NCBI GenBank assembly: GCA_008933995.1
Contig: WARS01000015.1
Span: 992,001 to 1,056,000, forward strand
Direction of reading: 5' to 3'
Source of the DNA: Datnioides undecimradiatus
Taxonomy: Eukaryota > Chordata > Actinopteri > Lobotiformes > Datnioididae
Length of the DNA stretch: 64,000 bases
Below are positions 52,030-62,629 of the stretch, piece by piece (position 1 is the first letter of the stretch; every line of letters starts with the position of its first letter). Both the position numbers and the translations under genes were made by a program. A model generated the notes under the pieces. The model made no database searches. It was not told where the DNA came from and saw only the letters and a list, made by a program, of their open reading frames with translations.

Positions 52030-53529
52030 ACACGTGCACACAGACTATCTCCATTAATGCGTCCAGGCAGGGGTCAATCTAATAAACATGGGGTCAGCGC
52101 AGTGGTCATCAGAGGCCTGTCTATGGTGAGAGAGCCTTTAAGGTGCTTCCTAATTGTATCCCTGCGGCCTTCTAGTCCAGCTTTTTATAGCCGATCACAT
52201 GTACACAGAGGAGAAGGGAGGAAGGAAGGAGAAAGGCGCTGCAGAGAGGAGCAGGGGTATTTTTAATGTGCGGCCGATTTGACTCATCCAGGAGGGTTGT
52301 GGTTTTCAGCGCTTTTCTGCTGGGACCAGTTGTTTTCATACTAAACTGACTGATTTCAGATACTGAGCTTATCTTCTTGGGGGTTTTTTTTTTCCTTTTT
52401 TAATCCTCCCGAGAAAATTGTAGGGAGCCATTTTAATTTTCTTATCTCAAAAACAAATGCATGTCCCAACAACAACGACCAAAAAACAATCTTAAGTGTG
52501 CAAATAAGGATTCAAAAGGAAAACTCATTACTTCAAGGCTTGTATTCACTCATCCTTCTGTCTGTAAACACATGTAAATTTTTCTTAGATCCATCTATCA
52601 AGGGATGAAACTCTTAATATCATCTTGCGGCAAACCTATCCTCCCTCTGGGAAACAAGAGGGCACCTCAATATGGCTTCTCAAGTCCAGTTACAGTTGTG
52701 TTGCTAAGCAGCTGAGCTGCTAGCCAGCGGCGGCAGAAACAAGCCATTATCTGTTAGCGCTCTCGCTGAATGGTTAGTGAGAAGGAGTGGAGACGAGTCG
52801 GGCAGCAGCTGCAGCCACGATCTGTCCCCGTCAAACGGTGCCGCGGCGCAGAGCAGAAGTGTTCTGCAGCAGGACTAGCCGGCGTAAGAGAAACATAGAA
52901 ATAGAAACTGCCATCGAGTTTGCAAACTATCCAACTAAAAAAGCTGGCCGGTGATACCCTAACCCCTGAGGCAGACAGGAACCTGAGGCACATGTACCAG
53001 ATTTCAAGCTCCAGTGTGACCCCAACTTGGGAACTGGCTAACCTGGAGGAGGTCAGAGGGAAACCCAGCACTCCTGCCTCCCCCCACCAGACCACTTGAT
53101 ATGCTCGCTAGTTACCTCGCAGCAGCTTCTGTCTTGCCTATCCTCAATCAGCCCTTTAGAATGAATGACTACCGCTCCACTGGTTTTGCTTAGTGCACCC
53201 ATTGTGCATAACTCTGGTTTTGTTGGAAGGCCTGAGATGGAAAGAGGGACGTGCAGTGGTGTTGATTATCAGGTATCCGCCTGTATAACATATTAAGACT
53301 CTCCCATTGGACTAAGAGGTCATAGGCTGTCATGGCTCTCATGCATAAGGCCTAAGGCTTATATGGAGTGTTGCAGTGTATTGTGGGAGTGGACAGCCTT
53401 ACAAGACTAAACATCTTCTCTAATGGCATTATGTCATTCACCGTGCACCTTTCTTTGCTTGCAGCTTTTTAGTAAGTTGGTGAACACTGCTCATGCACGT
53501 GTTTGTGTCTGCGTGTCTTTCACATGTAG

Positions 53530-53699
53530 GCACGGAGAGGCACGAGCTGACCTCCTGGATGAGTTTCAACTCCATCTTCAGGTTCTTCGTGGACGTCCTG
53601 GAGGTGAAAGAGGTTCAGGAGGCGGACGAGGCGGAGGAGAGCTTCAACACTGTCACCACTCGCAGCAGCTCCCTCAAAAGCAAACACCAGGATTTGTAG
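53530..53699 (+). CDS. Terminal coding exon of an unidentified gene
   Basis: Seen: the exon begins after TTTCACATGTAG; its first two bases GC complete a glycine codon with the last G at 8,549. It then encodes 55 residues and a TAG at 53,697-53,699. Third positions are almost all G or C, in sharp contrast to the flanks, so coding is clear. The protein starts TERHELTSWMSFNSIFRFF and continues VDVLEVKEVQEADEAEESFN, then a Ser/Thr/Lys-rich tail ending SLKSKHQDL. The first part is an amphipathic aromatic-rich segment, the middle is strongly acidic, and the tail looks disordered and phosphorylatable. Together with the two upstream exons it gives the last 123 residues of the protein. No family is recognised. 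Two other frames are open for part of the exon, but their codon use is poor. Confidence 0.85.
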
Positions 53700-54840
53700 A
53701 AGTCCAACCAAAATAACTTGGAAGAAGAGGAGAGGGAGTGGCGTGGCAAAGGATCAGAGGGGGCAATACTAAAAGGGAGAAAAAGGTTCAGATCCCCTTT
53801 TTTTTCTTTTCTCCCCCGCTCTGTCCTCCCTCCATCTCTCTTTCCCCGCTCAGCTCCCCGAGTGTCATTTCTCCCTCCCAGCCCTCCCTGGCTCTGCACA
53901 CACATAGGCTTGTTGTTGAAAGAGACAAGAGTACAGGGTCACCGTGTATACATCACAATAACGTTTTGCATTACTTCTAGATGAGCGCAACTGTCAAAGC
54001 AATATGGGCCTGAGTGTTAGCGCTTCCCGTGGGCTGTGGCCTGGCTGCGGGTACGGGCCACGGCAGCAGAGATTAAGGCTGACAGGCGCTGTGCACAATG
54101 CACCGTGGTGCACCTCTAATTGTCCTGACATCAGCCTGAACTGAGCTAATGCCCCGCCTGCCCTCCAGTCTGCACTGCTCAGTCTCTCCCTCCCTCCTCT
54201 CCCTCTCCCCCCTCGGTCCTAAAGCCTGAGCTGCTTACCCCGAAATCAGCTCGAGCTGTATGGTATCTCCAGCTAAGGTTCGGTATCATTTCAACCTGAT
54301 TAGCTCCCATCTTTGTTTTTTTTTTTTTGTTTTTTAAGCCTTTACCCACCACAAATGCTTTTTTTTTAAAATTAGAGTGAATGCACGCTCTTAAGTGGTG
54401 ACCTTTTGTTTTAACAAAGGGTGTTTTTTTTATGATTTCTTCATTCTCTAACTCCTCCGCACAGGCAGCCAGCTTTTAAACCTGACTTTACTCATTCAGC
54501 TTTGTGTAAACTGTGGTCCTAACCCGTGCCATATATTTCTGCGACTGCAGTGCTTATAATAAGAGACTCTTTCTTTTTTTTTTTTTTTTAATTTCTCAAG
54601 TTTGAGCTAAATGTGAATGCATCCTCTCATACACACATTCACACTGTTTGATTTTTAATATTAAGCCAATACTTCTCAGAGCTGTAAGTGTTTACTTTGG
54701 AATATCTGTAAAACTGTGGAGAGTCCACCTCTGTGTTTATTATGAATATATACCTTTTTTTTTCCAATTTGATATCCTCGAAATTGATGCCTGCGGATGA
54801 TTGGATGTGATGAAACAAATAAAACAAACACAACCTGTGC
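53700..54840 (+). other. Probable 3' untranslated region
   Basis: Sequence after the TAG stop up to the first good polyadenylation hexamer at 54,818. It starts purine-rich (53,715-53,790), has a pyrimidine-rich stretch at 53,800-53,890, and carries several T tracts (54,317, 54,573, 54,755). The end is inferred. Transcript data could shorten or lengthen it, since no other AATAAA or ATTAAA was noted earlier in this stretch. Confidence 0.4.
54818..54823 (+). promoter_or_regulatory. Candidate polyadenylation signal AATAAA
   Basis: The canonical hexamer lies about 1.1 kb past the stop codon in a T/A-rich setting and is followed by a short TGTGC-containing stretch. It is the first canonical hexamer I see after the stop. 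Confidence 0.4.
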
Positions 54841-55429
54841 TGAATATGGAAAATTTCAGGACAGTGAGCATATTTAAAATTACTTAAAGTCAAGCATCAG
54901 AATGGGTTTGAGGGATATCTCATTTTAACAGGAGCCAGAAGTCAGCTCGCAACACTCATAAAGCTTCAATATATCGCCTTACACATGTCAGGAAATCCAA
55001 GATTTCAATATTATTCTAAGCTTGAATGATATTTCCTTAGATGTTGGCGAAATGTAACACATCCATTCTTTCCCCCGTTTCTCCCTCCTCCAGAGTCTCT
55101 CCTTGTGTACTTAGAAGTGACAAAGTCAGCTCCCTGCTCAGCTGCACATAATCTGACTATGTGACACAAACATGATAACGTTTTTTTTTTTTTTCCACGA
55201 GGCTCGTGTGTTTTATAAACCACTCAAGGCTTAACGGAATACATTCCTAATGTGTCGTGACATTAGCGAAAACTCAAACTGGATACTAAATCTTATGATA
55301 CCTTAGACACATTCTCAAATATATACTTTCTTTTTTACTTCAAATAGTTATTGTTTAACTTTTACACTGTGAAATCCTGCCTCTCCTGCCTACTGTGTGT
55401 GCGTATGGTTTAAGGCTTTTGTGGATTAT

Positions 55430-56130
55430 CTTTCTGCTGTAATGAGACAACTGTGGCTGATGGTTGCAGGCCTAATTTCCTTTTAATTTGATTCAGATCT
55501 CTCCAGGTTTCAGCAAAGAAGTTGGCTTATTATTTGATTTGATGAGTTTCGTTTCAAGATACCATTGCTCATCTTTCTGCTTTTCAGCTACAATCAGTTC
55601 ATTTTTCGCTCCGTAATTTGTATATTGTTGCCTTAGGAATAAACAAGACTCTGTTCACTGTTCACTGTTTTTAATAATATCCAGCAAGCCATATGTGAAT
55701 GGAACTAAAGATGTAAGAGCAGCCTAAATCCAAAGCACAGTCTGCAAATAAAAGGGGACTAATTTTGCCAATTGCTCTTGAAGACATTATTTTTTGCAGA
55801 TGGTTTTTATGTTGTATTGGTTTAAGGAGCACGCCTATTTTGTTTTATCGCAGTATAAGTCTTTTTTTTTAAGGGTTTTATGAAACCGCGAGTGTCCTGC
55901 CAGGTCACATATTTTTCTCATACTCTCAAATGTTCGCCTCGCTCTCTTTTGATCCGTTTTGATTTTAATCGGCCGTCTTCAGAGTCTATCTTGAAGTGTC
56001 TGCAGCATAGTAATAACTGTACTTTTACATGGATGGACTTCATTTTTGTAATTAGCCAATTAAACCTGTCGAAAGCAAATAAAGTGAACTTTTGCATCTT
56101 GTTTTTCAAACTGTATTTTCATTATTGATT
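55430..56130. promoter_or_regulatory. Enhancer-like region downstream of the gene
   Basis: Repeat-poor DNA with CCTAATTTCC, TTTTAATTTGATTC, repeated TTTGATTTGATGAG-like words, TACAATCAG, TTTTGATTTTAATCGG (about 55,953), GTAATTAGCCAATTAAACC (about 56,049) and an ATTGA-rich end. The TAATTAGCCAATTA pair is a close double homeodomain site. Located 0.6-1.3 kb past the probable end of the gene. Confidence 0.3.
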
Positions 56131-56999
56131 TATATGTTTCATTCCCCCCGTTATTGCCTTGTTGCAAATCATCTCCAGTGTTGTCCTGACGCCGGTGCAG
56201 AAAACGCGCACATGTAAGAAGTGTGGAAAAAAAACCCAAACCCACCACAGCAGCAGCAGCAGACACCAGAAAGGTCAGGTGCGACTGCAAAGCGAGACGT
56301 GGAGATGTGCCCGACTGTGCAAAGTAGGTGCGGAGGGACGAGAAAGTCGAGCAGCGAGTGAAACATGACCCCAGCCGTCATCTCACATGACATCTATGAA
56401 ATCTAACCGAGGGAGGAAGACCAACTCACATTCATTTGCTGCCACACAATCCGAGCCAGTGTTAAGTGGCTTTTGTCGCGTCTCTAAACGCCCCGACCTT
56501 ACTTCATTTCGTCGCTGCTGTTGAAAAAACAGTCAATGGGTGAAAAAGTTTTAAAGGGTAGAGAACTTCAAACATGTCCCCACGGGTCAGCTCTGAAAGA
56601 GAGCAGCATCCTAAAAACTGATGCTCTCGTCGGTGAGAAGTGTGTCAAAGGGAAAACAAACCATAAACAGTAATTCCCCTCTTTTTGGTCATTAATTTTG
56701 GCAAAGTGAGCCCCACCAACACCCCTTCTTCTCCAGCTCAGCGAGGTTTTACAGCATCATTTGTTTTCACACGGTGAAACCGATCAGGTCATTAAACGCC
56801 CCCTCAATAAATCTTTAGAAATCTTTTCCATTAACCCCTGAACAACAAGTGGAACCAGGCGAGTCCCCCTCACACCGTGTCAGGCCGCTGATTAAAGAGA
56901 GGCATTCAATCACTCACACACACGCACACACACACATACATACGTACACACGCGTGATTTAGGCTCAACTTTCTGTCATAAAACGTGTTTGCTACTTCC

Positions 57000-57480
57000 C
57001 AAGGACGATGTCAAACTTAAACCTGCGCCATTAACAGAGGAATTCTTAATTCTTGTATTAGCGAGAACTTTTTTTTTTTTTTTTTAGACTTTAATTAAGT
57101 GACCTGCCTCCTGTCCAAAGCGTTGTACCGTAAATGATGACCTCCAGTCAGTAACGCACAGCGAAATAAATGAGAAATTCGGCCAGGAATTATTTTGCGC
57201 CCCGGGACTTGTTCGCTATCTAGTAAATCGATTTTACAGATTCGTTTGCGGCGTTAAAAAGTTGTGTAAAGTAACTTAAAGTGTATATTCTTCAATTTGC
57301 ACCCTCGCTCAAATGCGCAGGGAACTTTTCCGCCGAGCGTTTTGGAGTTTCCGCTAAATTTGCGCGTCTGTGATCCCTCTTTCCCCCCTCAGCACTTCAT
57401 TAATACAAACTTAATATGATTCTTTTGTGATTCTCTGAAGCTCCTGCGCATTCACGGCGATCGCTCATGCGTCGCGGTGT
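57000..57480. promoter_or_regulatory. CpG-containing regulatory-like block
   Basis: Mixes TAAT-rich words (ATTCTTAATTC, TTTAATTAAG, AATTATTTTG, ATTAATAC) with a run of CpGs at 57,160-57,480 (GCGCCCCGGG, TTTGCGGCG, CCGCCGAGCG, TTGCGCGTC, ACGGCGATCG). CpG is otherwise depleted in the window, so methylation-free regulatory DNA is plausible. Confidence 0.3.
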
Positions 57481-57556
57481 CACATGTAGCTGTCTCCTAA
57501 CTTCTGAAGACGGCGATGATCTCTTCATGTCTGTGGGGGCTGGTTTATGAGGCTTC

Positions 57557-57559
<3 letters not shown>

Positions 57560-57593
<34 letters not shown>
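57560..57593 (+). repeat. Poly(A) tract, 34 bases
   Basis: Uninterrupted run of 34 A. The sequence ahead of it does not look like a SINE or a processed mRNA, and no target-site duplication is evident, so simple expansion is the plain reading. Confidence 0.85.
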
Positions 57594-57596
<3 letters not shown>

Positions 57597-57887
57597 CCCG
57601 GGACCCTCCAAGGAGGGATCCCCACACCAAGCGACGAGCAGCCTGGTTCGTTTGTCTTTTTACTCGCTTGAAGTTAGCGCAGCGTGTGAACTTATAATAG
57701 GTATGACTGATTTGATTATAGGTTTCACTCTCCCGGCTTTTGTCGTCAGCTCACGGTACAGACAGTTACAGACAGCTCCACACTGAATCATATCTCCAAC
57801 AGAAAATAACATCAGCTGCGGAGCTTTAGGATGAAATCCTGCCAAACGGGGGGTCTGTGCTGTAATGTCAGATTTATTTTATTTTTT

Positions 57888-57919
57888 GGGGGGAGGAGTG
57901 GGTGGGTGGGTTTGGGTGG
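57888..57919 (+). other. G-quadruplex motif
   Basis: A G6 run followed by GGAGTGGGTGGGTGGG and then TTTGGGTGG. The GGGTGGGTGGG core with one-base loops is a classic stable G-quadruplex sequence. Confidence 0.6.
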
Positions 57920-58137
57920 AGTCCTTGACATGAAAAAGTTGTGTGTGTGTGTGTGGGGGGGGGGATCCCTGTGCTGCCACAGTCTGATATTTCAATTTTT
58001 ACTTTAAGAGAGTTGTTGTCACGCTTGCTTGCTCGGGCCCACTCTGATATGCGCGCCGTCCCTGCAGAAGATGAACTCTTTCCAAAGGAACCAGGCATTA
58101 GGCAAAGTTGGAATGTCACCCCTCTGACAGCCCCCCT

Positions 58138-58193
58138 CACACACACACACACACACACACTCTCTCTCTCGCTCACACACACACACACACACT
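58138..58193 (+). repeat. Compound (AC)n(TC)n(AC)n repeat
   Basis: AC run, then TCTCTCTCTCGC, then a second AC run. Confidence 0.9.
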
Positions 58194-58393
58194 CCTTCAG
58201 CACTCCTCCAGCGGATCACTGTCAGATCACTATTTGCATAATTATATGCTCAGCTCAGAAGAGAAAACTAACCCCCAAATTTTACGGGTCAACTAACTGC
58301 AACAATCAATGTTTTATCGGGTATACTAAGGGAAAAATGTCTTTAACAATCATGGCGGAGGAACTCCCTTTCTCTCCCTCTCGCCCCCTCTCT

Positions 58394-58468
58394 ATCAATT
58401 CAATTCAATTACTTTATTGGCACGACTGCTTATCAGAAACAATATTTCCAAGGCAGTTTAAAAAAATG
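58394..58468 (+). repeat. Dispersed repeat fragment, fish LINE/SINE 3'-tail type
   Basis: CAATTCAATTCAATTACTTT followed by ATTGGCACGACTGCTTATCA and AATATTTCCAAGGCAG. The head and the ATTGGCA...CCAAGGCAG layout resemble a widespread teleost interspersed repeat end. Recognition is from memory of the pattern, and no second copy occurs in the window. Confidence 0.4.
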
Positions 58469-58744
58469 TAAATTCACCCCCCACACTTGCCTCAAAAAAG
58501 ACCCAACCAACCCCTCTCTCTCTCTCTCCCTCTCTCTCTCTCAGTACGTGAGCAAATACTTTTTCATCTATTGACTGGGTTGGGGGGGGGGTGTCTGGCT
58601 TAAGCTTGGAGGTGCATTCAAGATTGTATCCCTTCTTCCCTTCCCCTATTCTGCCCCTCTTTTCTCTGCGCGGCTCTATACTGTGTTTTTCCTCAGCAGA
58701 AGAGGTCTTTAATATAGGGCCTGTATACCGCAGCACAGAACCCA

Positions 58745-59110
58745 CTGGCCGGTTTCGTTAGACATCATTACATATTCATTGACTTGCAGAGAAACCATTT
58801 AATCCAGTGGAAACAACTCCTCTTCAATCGCCTCTCTCCTTCTCTATTCTAATAAGGACTCGCAGGCTGAGACAACACTTGGGGCCACGCACGTCACATT
58901 TGGGAGAGAGCGCGCCTGGGCTCTGTTCTGCAGGGCGAGGAAGGTGAAAGATGCGGGTCTGGGCACAGGTGTCGCACCGAGTGGGGGTCTCAAAGTGGGT
59001 CGACGGGACCTCTCAAGGGCTCTGAGAGTCCCCACAGAAACATGCAAATATATACTTTAATTCCAGTCCGTTAAATGATGCGAATCATTTGATGTGCGAG
59101 ACATCACACA
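58745..59110. promoter_or_regulatory. Enhancer-like block
   Basis: Contains CATTACATATTCATTG, CCATTTAATCC, a TCTAATAAGG word, TGGGAGAGAGCGCGCCTGGG, a perfect octamer ATGCAAAT at 59,042-59,049 and TGCGAATCATTTG. It has no simple repeat. Function inferred from motifs only. Confidence 0.25.
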
Positions 59111-59214
59111 TCATATATATTTATATTATGCACAATTGCAAAAAAAAAGAAAAAAACACAGCAGTGTGGCGTTCCTGCCATTAAAATACATTCCTGTAAT
59201 GATACCCTGAGCTC

Positions 59215-59217
<3 letters not shown>

Positions 59218-59252
<35 letters not shown>
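59218..59252 (+). repeat. (AC)n microsatellite
   Basis: About 17 AC units. Confidence 0.9.
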
Positions 59253-59254
<2 letters not shown>

Positions 59255-61114
59255 AGAGTCACATATAGGATGACCCGCTATTCTTCTGCCTCTGCTCTCA
59301 CCTGTCTCGGGGCTCCTATGAAAAAGGACTAACATAACCATAATGTGTGGAAATATGCAAAGCAAATCGGCTATCCCAGCAAAATTGCAATTCCCCAGGT
59401 TATTATGAGAAGAGCAGGGCTTTGTGGAGAGGTGAAAAATGTCTTCAGAGACCAAAATCACCAAGAAGCACGACTAGGGCTAGAAGTCCCTATAGAAATA
59501 TAATGCGAATATTAGCGGAGTGTTCTTGTGGTTATTCGCTGGTACTTTCTTTTTCCGGCTTTGCTGTCTAACACTTCTAAGTAGCCACTACATCAGCAGC
59601 ATGGCCTAATGTGTGTGTGGTGCATGCTTGAGGATCCTGGCATATAATACTCCGATTGTGGGACAGCTGTTGGCAGAGCCGTTTTACGGTGTTCAGTCCA
59701 TTTGGCTTTAATAGCAGCTTTCAGGCGGACCGCTACTCTATCCCCTCACCGCCCCCTCAATTACACCTCCTCTGATACTCTGCTGGCCTAAAGACTCCTG
59801 CAGTAAAAAACACCCTCTGAAATGCAATACATTTGAAGAATGGGCTCTGACTTTCAAGATTTGGGTCTATACTCTGATGATTTCAGGGGAGCAATGTTAG
59901 GCAAGCAGTGATGAAGGAGGGAGGAAAGGAGGTATAACACAGCTCATTGGCCTGGTTTAACAGGCCACCGACGACTTGCTGGGGAAAATTGGTCATTTTG
60001 TCTTGATGAATGGCAGTCAAGATGAAGGGGCTCTAGGTAGGCCTGTGATCGAAGGCCTTTCTCAGGCTGTAAAATGCGTGGAAAGCTTAGGACCACTCGT
60101 GTTATTTTAGCGCACTGTAATTTGTCAGATTTCGAAAAAAAAAAAAAAATCATCTTTACAAATGCCAATTTTAATTGCACGCGCGGTGTGTGTGTATTTA
60201 AGTGTTTTTCAAAGACATGCACACCTAAAAAAAAAAACAACACAACTTTTATTGTGCTGTGTAGTCTTTCTTCACATTATACACAGAAAAAGTTGAGTGG
60301 AGCGTGTTTCTATCGCTCACAGATCTCAGACCCGTCACAAAATTACCCCCATATTCATTTATTATACATAAAATATTTATTTTCTAACAAGTTACCTGCA
60401 GGACACTTTTACATTTTTCCCATCGACTAAATTACAAATAGCTTTAAAGTTGTAACACGGGACCAATAATTGATCATACATAATGAAATACACAGGAAAA
60501 ATTTTATAAGTTGAATTTTTTTTTTATTATTTCTAAAATGATACTATTCAACAAACAAATATTATAATTAATTAAATAATATTGTAAAACACACATCACA
60601 CAACATGTGCAATATTTTAAAATTCAGATCTACTACATAAAAAACTAACGTGCTTCCTAAACCCGAATAGGAAATGTGTTCATTTTAATGAAACGAAAAT
60701 AAAACAAAATGCATGGAATAATTGATGATCTGAAAGCTGCATGTGAGCAATATTTCCGTGGATCTATTTTAAAAAAAAAAACACCTGTGCAATCAAAATA
60801 TAAATCGAAAATGTAGTGATTATAGTTAGAACTATGTATAAGACAAGCCTAAACGAAAATAAAATATATATGTGGTCTTATTGATATTTTTATTTACTGA
60901 CATCTGAAAGTTTACTGGGAGTTTGTCTGAAAACCAGAACTGGAAACATCATCGGAAAGTGGCTCACTCTCCATTTTTCAAGATTTTAAAAAGGATCAGC
61001 TTTACTTTTAAATTATTTTATCAGTACCAGCAACAGCTCCAGATGTTTAGTGTCATCCACGAGCAGAAATGAAGTGCATGGTCTTATTTTAAGCGACCAT
61101 AATAAATCGAAGAG

Positions 61115-61116
<2 letters not shown>

Positions 61117-61156
<40 letters not shown>
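61117..61156 (+). repeat. (GT)n microsatellite
   Basis: Twenty GT units after AGAGGG. Confidence 0.95.
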
Positions 61157-61158
<2 letters not shown>

Positions 61159-61869
61159 CGACTGTATATGAAACAATATTTTCTTGCACTTAAAGCAACG
61201 AAATAATGAGGTATTTCCAGAAATCCTTCAAGTATAATCCTCCCTAAATCAATATGGCATTGGAGTTGTTGAGATATCGATTAGCTGGCGGTTTGAGAAA
61301 AGGCCTTGACTTACACTGCAAAACAGTAGAGCCTTTTTGAGGAATCGTCAGCCTCAGAGTCTCACTTAAAAGATCTTTTTTAACTTAAAAACCGGAAAAG
61401 TCGTTAAACTCGACAGCGTGTCAAACGAGCCCGCATTTACACTTTCATTTTCCACCTGTTCTGTAAATATTGTTTATTTTGAAATTATGAAATAGTGGAA
61501 AACAAAAGACAAATACCTCCAGCAGTGTCAGGAAAATGGGGACGAGTGAAACGTCTTTTAAAAGTCGCTTTAAAGTGAAATCATCCAGACTTTAAGCCTG
61601 TTTCCACACTGTCAGATAAACAACTTTCAGGAGGAGTTTAGTAAAGACTGAGTGCTGGGTTAAAACTGCTGTGTTTTTGCAGTGTATCTCCTGCACCAAA
61701 CCCACACTATAACCCAACGTCTCCTCTCTTTTGGGTTTAAAATCTCTGAGAAAGAAAAAAAAAAAAAAAAAAGAAGTGCAACGCGATATTAAATCACACA
61801 TTATAGATGAGTTTCATCATGTGGACGCAGCCCTCCGAGGATAAACACGGCGGTGCGTGGGGTAAGAAT

Positions 61870-62260
61870 AAGATCCAAGTTATTATTACTGAGGGAGCGG
61901 CCTTTCACTGGCAGCACCCTGCATCCTCATTACATCCAGCCCAAAAAGAGATGAAGGTCTAAATGAAGTTATTGCCATCCAATGAACTCAAATTAGCCGG
62001 GCCACACCATGACAGACAGCTCGGGTGGAGGGAGAGACGCGGGTGGGGAGGGGGGCGGGCTTGGAGGAATATAGGTGCTTGGATTGGCAGGTGTATGTTT
62101 TGATGTGCATTTCATGCTTTGCAAGGCCCCTTAAGTGAAGTTGGGTTCATTTTGAATCTCCGTGGTTAAGCGAGTTAATATACTTGTGTTATTAAAGGGC
62201 CTGCAGTCACCTTGCAGCCTGCTCTATGATGCCTAACCCCTCCCTCCCATCCCGCCGGCT
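61870..62260. promoter_or_regulatory. Enhancer-like block near the right end
   Basis: Two repeat-poor stretches: 61,875-62,010 (GTTATTATTACTGAG, CACTGGCAGCACC, CCTCATTACATCC, GAAGTTATTGCC, CCAATGAACTC) and 62,080-62,260. The second has an NK-type site TTAAGTG at 62,131-62,137, TTTGATGTGCATTTCATGC, GAGTTAATATAC and TTATTAAAGGGCC. A short G-rich stretch separates them. Confidence 0.35.
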
Positions 62261-62313
62261 TAGACTTTGTTCCCATCTATTTCATTTCTTTATCAGCCAT
62301 TCAAATATAACGT

Positions 62314-62340
62314 TTCTCTCTCTCTCTCTCTCTCTCCCTC
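62314..62340 (+). repeat. (TC)n microsatellite
   Basis: About 12 TC units followed by CCTCTCCCC. Confidence 0.9.
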
Positions 62341-62592
62341 TCCCCTCCCGTCCACAATCTCTCCATCCGGTTGAATAGCTCTCTTTCTTGTCGCTAAGGT
62401 CCTCATTGTGTTAGCTACCTGAGTCAGCAGGGAGGATGAAAAGAGGAGAGTTTGACGGAGGAAGGACGGGAGGAAGGGGCGGTTTGACATGCAGGGAGGG
62501 AGACAGAGGCGATGATAGGCGAGCGGGGCCCTGTGAGGAGTTGAGTGAATTTACCTGCTCCTCCGGTGGCGAGCTGCGCGTCTTGTGTGTGA

Positions 62593-62594
<2 letters not shown>

Positions 62595-62627
<33 letters not shown>
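62595..62627 (+). repeat. (GT)n microsatellite
   Basis: About 16 GT units. Confidence 0.9.

Positions 62628-62629
<2 letters not shown>

Larger units (their letters stand above)
8550..53529 (+). other. Very long intron (about 45 kb)
   Basis: The intron between the exons at 8,465 and 53,530 takes up 70 per cent of the window. Its donor is GTATCA, and its acceptor is TTTCACATGTAG after a T/GT-rich tract. It contains two decayed LINE pieces, more than twenty microsatellites, and several AT-rich blocks free of simple repeats that look like regulatory elements; these are listed separately. Stretches not listed separately (for example 13,500-17,500, 18,900-20,100, 23,000-24,200, 27,000-29,000, 32,500-33,600, 37,400-38,500 and 46,900-47,700) hold nothing I can support beyond ordinary intron sequence. 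An undetected exon inside the intron is possible, but the 1/1 phase fit across it does not require one. Confidence 0.5.

Noticed and set aside
53520-53711. Minus-strand frame opposite the last exon
   Set aside because: It is a shadow of the real + strand exon, caused by its high GC3.
57941-58471. 176-codon open frame on the + strand
   Set aside because: It passes through the compound AC/TC repeat and has no coding-like third-position bias or splice context.
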